From: an uncultured Bacteroidota bacterium
GTDB taxonomy: Bacteria; Bacteroidota; Bacteroidia; Chitinophagales; Chitinophagaceae
Direction: 5' to 3'
Assembly: GCA_903853805.1 (NCBI GenBank)
Contig: CAINUN010000062.1
Coordinates: forward strand, 37,402-101,401
Length of the DNA stretch: 64,000 nt
The notes under the pieces are model-generated. The model saw nothing but the letters and a program-made list of their open reading frames with translations. It did not search any database and had not been told where the DNA came from. A program made the position numbers and the translations under genes. This document shows, in pieces, positions 18,708 to 26,508 of this stretch (position 1 is its first letter; each line of letters opens with the position of its first letter).

Positions 18708-19229
18708 TTATTTACCCCCTTCAATTTCTTTCTTCACCAACTTCACCAAATCCTTTTCTATTGATTGTTCTACGCTTTCAGTAATGCGTCCTATCTCTTT
18801 GTGGTTTTTAAAGAGTATGAAAACAGGAATATTCTTGACTTTATAAAGTTGCTCTTCGTAGTTCAGTGCTTCTTTTTTTCGGTTTAAACCATACATTGTT
18901 AATTGAAGCAGTGGGTAATTTGCCATTTGTAAGGTCTTATAAAACTTAGGCAGCAAATCTTTTGTGTCGCCACACCAAGTACCCATCATCACCACTATAT
19001 CATACTGCGCTAAATTTTTTTTCAAGAAAAGCAAAGAGGCAGAATCAGGGGTGTATTCATTCATGCCTTTCTGCATCCAGTCGAAAGTGGGTTCTTTTAG
19101 TAAATCTTCAAACTTGCACTCTCCCTTAAATACAAGTCTGCCATCTTCAGTCAGTCTTTGATAATCGAATTGGGCAGATGCATTCATGCTAAAAAATAAG
19201 AAACAGCTTATTAAAAGTATTTTATTCAT
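18708..19229 (-). CDS. Thioredoxin-fold periplasmic protein with a single active-site cysteine
   Basis: A 173-residue exported protein. The start at 19229 gives a clean signal peptide ending in ASAQ (about residue 19). The body has a thioredoxin-like fold: the strand IVVMMGTWCGDTKDLLP carries WCGD where classical enzymes have WCxxC, so only one active-site cysteine is present, and VKNIPVFILFK provides the cis-proline segment. With no resolving cysteine it is unlikely to be a normal dithiol oxidoreductase; a thiol-binding or monothiol role is possible. It lies four bases after the MerR-type gene in the same operon. Confidence 0.82.
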   Translation of the reverse strand: MNKILLISCFLFFSMNASAQFDYQRLTEDGRLVFKGECKFEDLLKEPTFDWMQKGMNEYTPDSASLLFLKKNLAQYDIVVMMGTWCGDTKDLLPKFYKTLQMANYPLLQLTMYGLNRKKEALNYEEQLYKVKNIPVFILFKNHKEIGRITESVEQSIEKDLVKLVKKEIEGGK

Positions 19230-19233
19230 TGAA

Positions 19234-19701
19234 TTAGTGTAGTTGATCACGAAGTGTAGTTAGTTGTTCTTTTAGTTTTTCCAGCTCTTGTTTTAAGCGC
19301 ATTTCTGAAGTGAGTTTTGTCTTTTGTTCTTTCAGTTTTGCTCGTGCACCAGCAATCGTGTAACCTCTTCTTTTTACCAAAGTGTAAATAAGATTTAAGT
19401 CATCAATATCTTGTGCATTATAAAGCCTATCACCTTTTTGTGTGGTGCGCACTTTCATTGCAAACTCCTTTGTCCAATACCTGATTTTTGAAATGTTGAC
19501 TCTATAAAGTTCTGCTACTTCACTGATGGTATAGTATTGTTTGGTGGCATGCCAGCCAATTGGCAAATTGCTTTCGTAGTCAATCTTGACCTTCGAGTCC
19601 TCTTCTTTTTTCTTAGGTGTTTTTGAAGCGCGTGGTTTTGAAGCCTTCACCGGTTCCGGTTCGTAGGCTTCACCAAACAACGTGAGGATAAGCGGCTTCA
19701 T
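19234..19701 (-). CDS. MerR-family transcriptional regulator
   Basis: A 155-residue DNA-binding protein. An N-terminal extension of about 50 residues is rich in Lys, Pro and Glu and looks disordered. The helix-turn-helix spans roughly residues 55-125 with YYTISEVAELYRVNISKIRYW and the wing RLYNAQDIDDLNLIYTLVKRRGYTI. A C-terminal coiled coil (LKEQKTKL...LEKLKEQLTTLRD) would dimerise it. There are no cysteines suggesting metal sensing. This MerR-like type with a basic N-terminal tail is common in Bacteroidota. It heads the operon with the thioredoxin-like protein and the membrane protein. Confidence 0.88.
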   Translation of the reverse strand: MKPLILTLFGEAYEPEPVKASKPRASKTPKKKEEDSKVKIDYESNLPIGWHATKQYYTISEVAELYRVNISKIRYWTKEFAMKVRTTQKGDRLYNAQDIDDLNLIYTLVKRRGYTIAGARAKLKEQKTKLTSEMRLKQELEKLKEQLTTLRDQLH

Positions 19702-19765
19702 GCTTTACAAAGAAACAAAGATTTTTTTGATTGTTCTTTTAGAAAATGGCTTGGAATAATTCGGC

Positions 19766-19773
19766 TACTTTTG
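19766..19773 (+). promoter_or_regulatory. -7 promoter element of mqnC
   Basis: TACTTTTG matches TAnnTTTG exactly, 13 bases before the first of three consecutive ATG codons. No TTG stands at the correct -33 distance. Confidence 0.5.
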
Positions 19774-19786
19774 CCCTCCTTAAATA

Positions 19787-20920
19787 ATGATGATGTTTTC
19801 CTTGCCTACTTTATATGAACGTGCACTGAATCTTGATTTTCTTTCCATAGAAGAAGGAATGTTTCTTTTTGAAAAAGCACCGCTTACCGAATTGATGTTT
19901 GTGGCCAATGAATTGCGCAAAAAACAAGTGCCTCATGGCAAAGTAACTTGGATTATTGACCGCAATATGAACACCACCAATGTGTGTGTTGCCAATTGTA
20001 AGTTCTGCAATTTTTACCGCATACCTGGGCATGAAGAAGCCTATATTACTGACATTGAAACCTATAAAATAAAGATTGAAGAAACCTTTCGTTATGGTGG
20101 CGAACAATTGCTGTTGCAAGGTGGTCATCATCCCGACTTAGGTTTAGAATATTACACTTCGCTCTTCAAACAACTCAAACAACTTTTCCCTGACCTTAAA
20201 CTCCACACCCTTGGTCCGCCAGAGGTGGCGCATATTTGCAAGGTTTCGGGTGTGAGTCATCATGAAGCTTTGAAAGCATTGAAAGAATCGGGCATGGATA
20301 GTATGCCGGGACCTGGTGCTGAGATTCTAAACGACCGTGTTCGCCGATTGATTTCTAAAGGAAAATGTGGGGCGCAAGAATGGCTAGACATCATGCACGA
20401 AGCGCATAAAGTGGGGCTTACCACCACTGCCACTATGATGTTTGGACATGTGGAAACCATTTATGAACGCTTCGAACATCTTGTGAAAATTAGAGAAGTG
20501 CAGGCAATGAAACCCGAAGGGGCTAAAGGGTTTATTGCTTTTATTCCTTGGACATTTCAAGATGTAGATACTTTATTGAGCCGCATTCGCGGAACCAAAA
20601 ACCACACCACAGCCGAAGAATATATTCGCATGATTGCGCTTTGCAGAATCATGTTGCCGAACATCAAAAATATACAGGCTTCATGGCTCACGGTGGGTAA
20701 ACAAGTAGCGCAAATTTGTTTGCATGCCGGCGCTAATGATTTTGGGTCTATTATGATTGAAGAAAATGTGGTGAGTGCTGCCGGTGCGCCGCATCGTTTC
20801 ACAGCAAAAGGCATTCAAACCGCTATTCAAGAAGCAGGTTTTGAACCGCAACTCCGCAATCAACAATACGAATTTCGCCAAATGCCTGCTTTGATGGAAG
20901 AACAGATAATTGGTTATTAA
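19787..20920 (+). CDS. mqnC: Cyclic dehypoxanthinyl futalosine synthase (radical SAM)
   Basis: A 377-residue radical SAM enzyme of the futalosine route to menaquinone, which cyclises dehypoxanthine futalosine. The cluster motif is CVANCKFC (Cys67, Cys71, Cys74) after IIDRNMNTTN. Other MqnC features are LLQGGHHPDLGLEYY, SMPGPGAEIL, TTATMMFGHVET and GANDFGSIMIEENVV. The related enzyme MqnE has a different N-terminal context, so MqnC is the better name. The gene starts with three ATG codons in a row, so the exact start is uncertain by two residues. It is monocistronic and ends at a hairpin terminator. It implies menaquinone made by the futalosine rather than the MenA-H route. Confidence 0.93.
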   Translation: MMMFSLPTLYERALNLDFLSIEEGMFLFEKAPLTELMFVANELRKKQVPHGKVTWIIDRNMNTTNVCVANCKFCNFYRIPGHEEAYITDIETYKIKIEETFRYGGEQLLLQGGHHPDLGLEYYTSLFKQLKQLFPDLKLHTLGPPEVAHICKVSGVSHHEALKALKESGMDSMPGPGAEILNDRVRRLISKGKCGAQEWLDIMHEAHKVGLTTTATMMFGHVETIYERFEHLVKIREVQAMKPEGAKGFIAFIPWTFQDVDTLLSRIRGTKNHTTAEEYIRMIALCRIMLPNIKNIQASWLTVGKQVAQICLHAGANDFGSIMIEENVVSAAGAPHRFTAKGIQTAIQEAGFEPQLRNQQYEFRQMPALMEEQIIGY

Positions 20921-20964
20921 GTATGGGCTAGGATTATTGAGCAAACACTTAAAGAGTATAAAGA

Positions 20965-20996
20965 AAAAAGACCGAGGCTGTGCTTCGGTCTTTTTG
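20965..20996 (+). terminator. Rho-independent terminator of mqnC
   Basis: A 10-bp stem (AGACCGAGGC / GCTTCGGTCT, one G-T pair) with a TGT loop, flanked by A and T runs, starts about 45 bases after the stop codon. Confidence 0.92.
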
Positions 20997-21599
20997 TTTT
21001 AAAAAAAACCAAACACTAATCATACCTTTCTCTTCCTTCTAAAACTCCTTGCTTATCTCCGCTTTTTTCTTTTAATGGGTTGTTGAAATTAATAGCAATA
21101 CATTTTCTTTTTTCTTTTAGAAAATGTTGATAAATGCTGCGAAAATTTCCATGAAATGACTGACGGTTACTAATGATGATTACTATTTTGGGTTGAAAAG
21201 ATGTTTTGAATTCAAATTATTTCCGATGGTTCATGTTTTTGTACTAAAAAAACCGAAAAAAGTTCTCCAAAAATTGCTGCTATGAATACTTTATTATCTG
21301 CTATCAATACTTTTATCGCTGCTATGAATACTTTTATATTTTCTATGAATGCTAAATTCACTGCTATCAATACCAAAATTGCTGCTATGAATACATTTGT
21401 CTCTGCTATGAATATTTTTATGTCTGCTATCAATACCGAAATATCTGCTATGAATCAATTTAAAGAAAAAAACTGACTTTCCGCCCCTGTAAGGTTATTA
21501 AAATCCAACTTGCTGAGGTGTCATATGAAAAAGACAAGTAGAATTTAAAGATGGATTATTGAACAAGCGTGTAGCTCTAATGGGTTGCGCGCTTTGTTT
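20997..21599. other. Intergenic region of about 600 bases with a 21-bp tandem array
   Basis: The first ~275 bases are AT-rich, with no promoter consensus or convincing ORF that I can see. The nine-unit 21-bp array follows. After it, around 21566-21601, an imperfect stem (AACAAGCG / CGCTTTGTT) ending in a short T run on the plus strand may be a weak terminator facing the symporter gene. Confidence 0.7.
21276..21464. repeat. Tandem array of nine degenerate 21-bp units
   Basis: Nine contiguous units of exactly 21 bp; the plus-strand core is TCTGCTATGAATACTTTTAT with G or C alternating in the middle (CTATGAAT / CTATCAAT). No indels interrupt the period. The plus strand is open from an ATG at 21282 to 21476 (64 codons) and reads as heptads of the form AMNTFIS. 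The minus strand is open too (21212-21433, FIAAIKV-like heptads). The sequence is unrelated to the 8.5-kb array but has the same unit length and organisation. Translation is possible but unproven. Confidence 0.9.
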
Positions 21600-23051
21600 T
21601 TATAATACCCTCTTTTTCGACCCCAATGCCAACAAACTAAAGCAAAGCAGGGCATTGATTAACAACAACTCGGTGCCAATAGCATAACCGCCAAGAAGGG
21701 CTTTGTCGTTGGTTTTTAAATAATAGCACACAATGGGCGAGGCAATGCAGGCAAAAGGAATAATCGCGGCATGAAGGCTGCGGCGGGTAAGGATGCCAAA
21801 ACTAAAGAGCGCCAACAGAGGTCCATAAGTATATCCGGCAATGACAAGTAGAGTTTGAATGAGCGAGCCATTATCTACTTCTCTAAAGAAAAACACACAG
21901 AGCAAAAACAAAGCAGCAAAGCAATTGTGTACAAGCAAACGAATGTTTTTGCGGCGGGTTTCGTCCCAGTCTTTTCTTCTTTGCAAGCCAAGAATATCAA
22001 TGCAAAAAGAAGAAGTGAGTGCAGTGAGCGCACCATCGGCACTAGGAAACAGAGCACTGACCAAACCAATTATGAAACATACTGTGATGATGAACGGCAG
22101 CCCCGACTTTACGGCAATAGTAGGGAAGAGGTCGTCGCCCGCAACTGTAAGCCCTTTTGATTGTGCATAAAGCGACAACAAGCCACCTAAAGAAAGAAAG
22201 ATAAACACCACAAAAGCTTGCAAAAAACTAAGCGTAACCATATTTTTCTGCGCATCTTTTAGGGTAGTGACGCTGATGTTTTTTTGCATCATCTCTTGGT
22301 CGAGTCCTGTCATGGCAATGGTGATGAACGCACCACCAAGAATTTGTTTCAAGAAGAAATTGCCCGCTAGAAAATCGGTGTGGAAGACATTGGTATAACC
22401 TGCGTTGGTCATTGCCGTCCAGGCACTGCCTATATTGAAGTTGAGCGAGTGAATGATATAACCCGTGCACACCAACAAAGCTAAAAGCATGAACGTGGTT
22501 TGCAGCGTATCAGTCCATACAATGGTTTTCACACCACCACGATAAGTGTAAAGAAGAATGAGGAGGAGAATAAGAACAGCCGTGAATTCGAAAGGAATAT
22601 TCATATCGGCAAGTATGAATTTCTCTAGCACTTTTATCACTAAATAAAGACGAAGTGTAGCGCCAAGCGTGCGAGAAAGCAAGAAAAATAATGCACCTGT
22701 TTTATAGGCAGTGATGCCAAGTCTTTGTTCTAAATAAGAATAGATGGAAGTTACATGAAGCCTGTAATAAAGCGGCAATAAAACATAAGCCACCACAAAA
22801 TAACCCAACCAATAACCAAGCACTACTTGATAATAATCGAAGCCCGATTTAGCCACCGTTCCAGGAACTGAAATAAACGTCATGCCCGAAAGCGAAGTGC
22901 CCACCATGCCAAAAGCCACTACCCACCACTTGCTACTGCGATTACCAATGAAGAAACTTTCGTTGTTGGAATTGCGCGAAGTATAAAAGGCAATGCCCAA
23001 CAACAAACCGAAGTATGCAACAACAATAAGAAGAAGCACTAGTGAATTCAT
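21600..23051 (-). CDS. Sodium:solute symporter (SSS family)
   Basis: A 483-residue inner membrane transporter with about 13 transmembrane helices, consistent with the SSS family (proline/pantothenate/sugar symporters with the LeuT fold). Family features are the N-terminal FFIGNRSSKWWVVAFGMVGTSLSGMTFISVPG, which covers the sodium-site region of helix 1, and GYWLGYFVVAYVLLPLYYRL. The helix-8 segment LVSALFPSADGALTALTSSFCIDIL is also typical, its serines contributing to the sodium site. Related Bacteroidota proteins are annotated only as sodium:solute symporters, and the solute cannot be named. The gene is downstream of a small outer membrane protein but separated from it by a hairpin. Confidence 0.93.
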   Translation of the reverse strand: MNSLVLLLIVVAYFGLLLGIAFYTSRNSNNESFFIGNRSSKWWVVAFGMVGTSLSGMTFISVPGTVAKSGFDYYQVVLGYWLGYFVVAYVLLPLYYRLHVTSIYSYLEQRLGITAYKTGALFFLLSRTLGATLRLYLVIKVLEKFILADMNIPFEFTAVLILLLILLYTYRGGVKTIVWTDTLQTTFMLLALLVCTGYIIHSLNFNIGSAWTAMTNAGYTNVFHTDFLAGNFFLKQILGGAFITIAMTGLDQEMMQKNISVTTLKDAQKNMVTLSFLQAFVVFIFLSLGGLLSLYAQSKGLTVAGDDLFPTIAVKSGLPFIITVCFIIGLVSALFPSADGALTALTSSFCIDILGLQRRKDWDETRRKNIRLLVHNCFAALFLLCVFFFREVDNGSLIQTLLVIAGYTYGPLLALFSFGILTRRSLHAAIIPFACIASPIVCYYLKTNDKALLGGYAIGTELLLINALLCFSLLALGSKKRVL

Positions 23052-23061
23052 GGCTGTAAAA

Positions 23062-23097
23062 TAAAAAAGACTTTGTCTGTTTAAGTCAAAGTCTTTT
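23062..23097 (-). terminator. Terminator downstream of the small outer membrane protein gene
   Basis: An 11-bp stem (AAAAGACTTTG / CAAAGTCTTTT) with an 11-base loop lies between the two minus-strand genes. In the minus direction it is followed by a T-rich tail, so it should end the transcript from 23687. Confidence 0.8.
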
Positions 23098-23120
23098 GAA
23101 GAAAGAAATAAATTGAAGAA

Positions 23121-23687
23121 TTAGAAGCCAATATTAAAGCCCATCATTGGGGTGATGTTGGCTTTATTTGGGTTAGGATTGTTCGCGTCTTGTAGTACAT
23201 CATACAATAGCATAATCACGAGTGACGAACGCTCTGAAATAGGTGTTTTGTAGCCACCGCCCACTAAAAAGGTATTGTAAGTAAGGTTGCCACTATACCC
23301 ATATCCTTTGTATGAAACATTGAACAGTTGCGGTTCAACATGAGCAAATATCTGGTCAGTGATTTTATATCTTGCCCAAGCGCTTAAGGAAACCGTGTTT
23401 TGCTTTTCATCCTCAATTTTATATTTGGTGTATTGATAACCAACACCAATGCCTGCTGCAAATTTATCGGTGAGTTTATAGCCTACAGTTATTGGCACAT
23501 ACACATTGGTTACATCGCCAAATTGCAAGCTTAACCAGCCGCCATAAATAAGCTTATCAGTATCAAACCCTTTATCTCTTTTCTGTTGTTTGCGAGCATT
23601 CACAGCTTTACCACTACTCGTATAAACTTGTTGTGCAAAAGAGGAGTAGCTTAAGAAAAGCAAAAGGGTAACGACTAACTTTTTCAT
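23121..23687 (-). CDS. Small outer membrane beta-barrel protein
   Basis: A 188-residue exported protein. The start at 23687 gives a signal peptide MKKLVVTLLLFLSYSSFAQ. After a basic linker (NARKQQKRDKG) the rest alternates hydrophobic and polar residues with many Gly, Tyr and Phe, as in an eight-stranded barrel (YVPITVGYKLTDKFAAGIGVGYQY). It ends in FNIGF with a C-terminal Phe, as expected for barrel insertion. The family has no assigned function that I can recognise. It is transcribed alone, with a terminator separating it from the symporter gene. Confidence 0.8.
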   Translation of the reverse strand: MKKLVVTLLLFLSYSSFAQQVYTSSGKAVNARKQQKRDKGFDTDKLIYGGWLSLQFGDVTNVYVPITVGYKLTDKFAAGIGVGYQYTKYKIEDEKQNTVSLSAWARYKITDQIFAHVEPQLFNVSYKGYGYSGNLTYNTFLVGGGYKTPISERSSLVIMLLYDVLQDANNPNPNKANITPMMGFNIGF

Positions 23688-23738
23688 AAATAAATATTGA
23701 TTCAAAGAAACTTAACGCTGCAAGCAAATCTTTCTTAT

Positions 23739-25145
23739 TTAGTCTACAAAAATTTTTCCAGGATTTAAGATTCCTTTAGGGTCAAAAACTTTTTTGATTT
23801 TCTTCATAATGTCCAATTGAACATTATCAAAGACAATGTCTAAATAATGTTTTTGTACAAACCCGATTCCATGTTCGCCAGAAATTGTACCGCCTAATTT
23901 TACTACTTCTTTAAAAAGCTCCCGAATGCCCAATGGTAATTTATTATCCCAATCGGCATCACTCATGTTTTGCTTTACAATATTCACATGAAGATTCCCA
24001 TCGCCCGCATGACCATAGCAAACTGAATGAAACCCATATTCTTTACCAATTCTTTTTACGGCTTGTAAAAGTTTAGGCAATTCAGCTCTTGGCACTACTG
24101 TGTCTTCTTCTTTATAAATTGAATTGCTCTTTACAGCTTCTCCCACTTTACGACGCAGGTTCCAAAGCATTTGTTTTTGCTCATGGCTGTCAGCAAAAAG
24201 TACTTCGCCAGTGTCATATTTTTCAATTGCTTTAGAGATGCCATCCATGTCGGCATAGAGTTGCTCCATGTTGTTGCCATCCACTTCAATAAGCAAATGT
24301 GCTTGAATGTCTTCCTGTAATGGAATAGCAGTTTGTTGTACGAATTTCATACTCCATTCTATAGCATCGCGTTCCATAAACTCCAAAGCAGAAGGTGTAT
24401 AACCTGCTAACATTATTTCATTCACGGCTTCGCAAGCTTCCTCTGAAGACTTGAAAGGAACGAGCATCAACAAATCGTGAGTGGTTGCTGGAATCAATCT
24501 AAGGACGATTTTAGTAACTACACCTAATGTGCCTTCACTACCCACCATTAATTGAGTGAGGTTATACCCTGTTGCATTTTTCAACACATTAGCGCCTGTC
24601 CAAATGATTGCACCATCAGGTAAAACCACTTCAAGGTTCAATACATAATCCTTTACTACACCATATTTTACAGCTCTTGGTCCGCCAGAATTTTCGCTGA
24701 TGTTCCCACCAATAAAACATGATCCTTTACTTGCAGGGTCTGGAGGATACATCAATCCCTGCTCGCGAACATGATCCTGAAGAACTTGAGTAATTACGCC
24801 AGGTTCAGTTGTTACCTGAAAGTTTCTTTTATCAAGCTGAAGAATTTTGTTGAAACGCTTCATGTTCAACACTACACCACCATGCACAGGCAAAGCACCA
24901 CCACTTAAACCAGTCCCTGCACCACGAGGAGTCACTGGAATTTGCCATTTGCTACAGTAGCTAAGTATCTGACTTATTTCTTCTGGGGTTGATGGTAGCA
25001 AAACTATTTCTGGCAAATAGAATAAGTCTTCAGTATGGTCAGAAGCATTTTCTATTAAATCATCATTGTTAAATAACGCATTGGCGTCACCAACTACAGA
25101 CTGAAAATAGAGGATGTCTTTCCTGTGAATTTTGTTAAGTATCAT
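23739..25145 (-). CDS. FAD-linked oxidase, GlcD / D-lactate dehydrogenase-like
   Basis: A 468-residue flavoprotein of the VAO/PCMH type. The N-terminal FAD-binding part shows PVTPRGAGTGLSGGALP and PPDPASKGSCFIGGNISENSGG; the C-terminal FAD-oxidase part shows YGHAGDGNLHVNI and GEHGIGFVQK, the latter two carrying conserved histidines. It should oxidise a 2-hydroxy acid such as glycolate or D-lactate, with electrons passed to a quinone or partner subunit. No GlcE or GlcF (iron-sulfur) gene is adjacent, so it may work alone. It is monocistronic and divergent from the PadR-PspC pair. Confidence 0.92.
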   Translation of the reverse strand: MILNKIHRKDILYFQSVVGDANALFNNDDLIENASDHTEDLFYLPEIVLLPSTPEEISQILSYCSKWQIPVTPRGAGTGLSGGALPVHGGVVLNMKRFNKILQLDKRNFQVTTEPGVITQVLQDHVREQGLMYPPDPASKGSCFIGGNISENSGGPRAVKYGVVKDYVLNLEVVLPDGAIIWTGANVLKNATGYNLTQLMVGSEGTLGVVTKIVLRLIPATTHDLLMLVPFKSSEEACEAVNEIMLAGYTPSALEFMERDAIEWSMKFVQQTAIPLQEDIQAHLLIEVDGNNMEQLYADMDGISKAIEKYDTGEVLFADSHEQKQMLWNLRRKVGEAVKSNSIYKEEDTVVPRAELPKLLQAVKRIGKEYGFHSVCYGHAGDGNLHVNIVKQNMSDADWDNKLPLGIRELFKEVVKLGGTISGEHGIGFVQKHYLDIVFDNVQLDIMKKIKKVFDPKGILNPGKIFVD

Positions 25146-25262
25146 TTTTGTCTTTCCTAAATGCGCACTAAGTAAAATCCTATTCTGTCAATATCCAAAT
25201 TCCGTTTACAAAACCTAATACCTATATATTACACACTACTTTCTTAAAAAAGGTACTTTGTT

Positions 25263-25293
25263 TTGCATAGTACTGTATTTTACCCTATCTTTG
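25263..25293 (+). promoter_or_regulatory. Promoter of the padR-pspC unit
   Basis: A TTG at 25263-25265, a spacer of 20 bases and TATCTTTG at 25286-25293 fit the Bacteroidota sigma-A consensus completely. Transcription would start roughly 15 bases before the ATG at 25312. Confidence 0.75.
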
Positions 25294-25311
25294 CTTCGAA
25301 ATAAAAAAAAC

Positions 25312-25641
25312 ATGGCACTCGAGAATACAGCATCACAAATGAGAAAAGGGCTTTTAGAGCTGTGCATTCTTGGCATTATTTACCGGGAGAAAGAAGCATA
25401 TCCAAGTGATATTTTAGAACAACTTAAGGCTGCAAATCTTATTGTGCTTGAAGGCACTTTGTATCCTTTACTAACTAGACTTAAAAACGCAGAATTTCTT
25501 ACCTATCGATGGGAAGAATCCGTTTCAGGTCCACCAAGAAAATATTTTTCATTAACCAAAAGCGGAATCAATTTTTTCTTTCAACTAAAAACTAATTGGG
25601 AAGAATTGAGTAACGCAGTTCATTATTTAACCTCACAATAA
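25312..25641 (+). CDS. PadR-family transcriptional regulator
   Basis: A 109-residue winged-helix regulator. The start at 25312 (MALENTASQMRKGLLELCIL) matches the family; the longer ORF would begin inside the promoter. The DNA-binding part includes EGTLYPLLTRLKNAEFLTYRW and GPPRKYFSLTKSG, the wing typical of PadR. It lies 13 bases upstream of a PspC gene, an arrangement common in Bacteroidota, so it probably controls that gene and itself in response to envelope stress. The ligand is unknown. Confidence 0.93.
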   Translation: MALENTASQMRKGLLELCILGIIYREKEAYPSDILEQLKAANLIVLEGTLYPLLTRLKNAEFLTYRWEESVSGPPRKYFSLTKSGINFFFQLKTNWEELSNAVHYLTSQ

Positions 25642-25654
25642 AATTTAAAATACT

Positions 25655-26326
25655 ATGCAAAGAATTATTCAAATTAATCTCAGTGCTCGCCTTATTCCAA
25701 TTGAAGAAGACGCATATCTACTTCTGCGCGATTACGTAAATACATTGGAAAGACAATTTGAAAAAGAGCAAGGCAAAGACGAAATCATTCAAGACATTGA
25801 AGCTAGAATTGCAGAGCTATTCGGCTATAGATTGGAAGCTGGCGCGACTTGTATTGACACTCCAGATGTAAGTAAAGTTATTGAAACACTTGGACCTGCT
25901 TATAAAATGGGAACAGAAAATGAAGAACTTGTAAATCCTTATTTGCCAGAGCAATACTCAGGACAAAAAAGAAATCAACAAAATACTTATAATGGTCATC
26001 GTAGAATTTTCCGAAACCCTAACGACAAGATTTTGGGGGGTGTATGTAGTGGTGTTGCCAATTATTTTGAAATAGATCCCGTTATTGTTCGTTTAGTAAT
26101 GGCTACTCTTTTCTTTTTTGCAGGAATTGGTTTTCTTGCCTATATTATTTCTTGGATTGTGATTCCTCTTCCAAAAACTCCTGAAGAAATGGCATCTATG
26201 AGTAGTGGTGTTCCTTTAAATTTTTATGACATCAAAAGGAATGTTGCCTTTGAATTGCAAGACCTGAAAAAACGTGGTGAAGAAATGAGTAAAGAGTTGA
26301 AAGATTTTTTTAGTAAAAAGAAATAA
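25655..26326 (+). CDS. PspC-domain membrane protein
   Basis: A 223-residue inner membrane protein. The first 90 residues are an acidic helical domain (LRDYVNTLERQFEKEQ and EIIQDIEARIAELF), common in Bacteroidota PspC proteins. The PspC domain proper starts near residue 120 at FRNPNDKILGGVCSGVANYFEID and includes a hydrophobic segment (ATLFFFAGIGFLAYIISWIVIP). A charged helical tail rich in Lys and Glu closes the protein. PspC is a phage-shock or envelope-stress component elsewhere. It forms an operon with the PadR regulator upstream. Confidence 0.92.
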   Translation: MQRIIQINLSARLIPIEEDAYLLLRDYVNTLERQFEKEQGKDEIIQDIEARIAELFGYRLEAGATCIDTPDVSKVIETLGPAYKMGTENEELVNPYLPEQYSGQKRNQQNTYNGHRRIFRNPNDKILGGVCSGVANYFEIDPVIVRLVMATLFFFAGIGFLAYIISWIVIPLPKTPEEMASMSSGVPLNFYDIKRNVAFELQDLKKRGEEMSKELKDFFSKKK

Positions 26327-26358
26327 TTCAGCAGAAAAGAATTGTTTTTCAGAAAAGC

Positions 26359-26366
26359 TATATTTG
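26359..26366 (+). promoter_or_regulatory. -7 promoter element of the tRNA-Ala gene
   Basis: TATATTTG matches TAnnTTTG exactly, 13 bases before the first base of the tRNA. The -33 part is not recognisable. Confidence 0.55.
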
Positions 26367-26379
26367 CGCTCCATTCACT

Positions 26380-26453
<74 letters not shown>

Positions 26454-26465
26454 CAAAATGAAATA

Positions 26466-26504
26466 ACAAAAAAGGCAGTATCAAATCGAGGCTGCCTTTT
26501 TTGT
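26466..26504 (+). terminator. Terminator of the tRNA-Ala gene
   Basis: A 13-bp perfect stem (ACAAAAAAGGCAG / CTGCCTTTTTTGT) with a 13-base loop and T-rich 3' arm lies 12 bases after the tRNA and five bases before the convergent peptidase stop codon. The A-rich 5' arm means it could also stop transcription from the opposite gene. Confidence 0.9.
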
Positions 26505-26508
26505 TAGC

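Noticed and set aside
21276..21464. CRISPR array at the second repeat locus
   Set aside because: Again there is no unique spacer between units and no cas gene; the variation is scattered within units.
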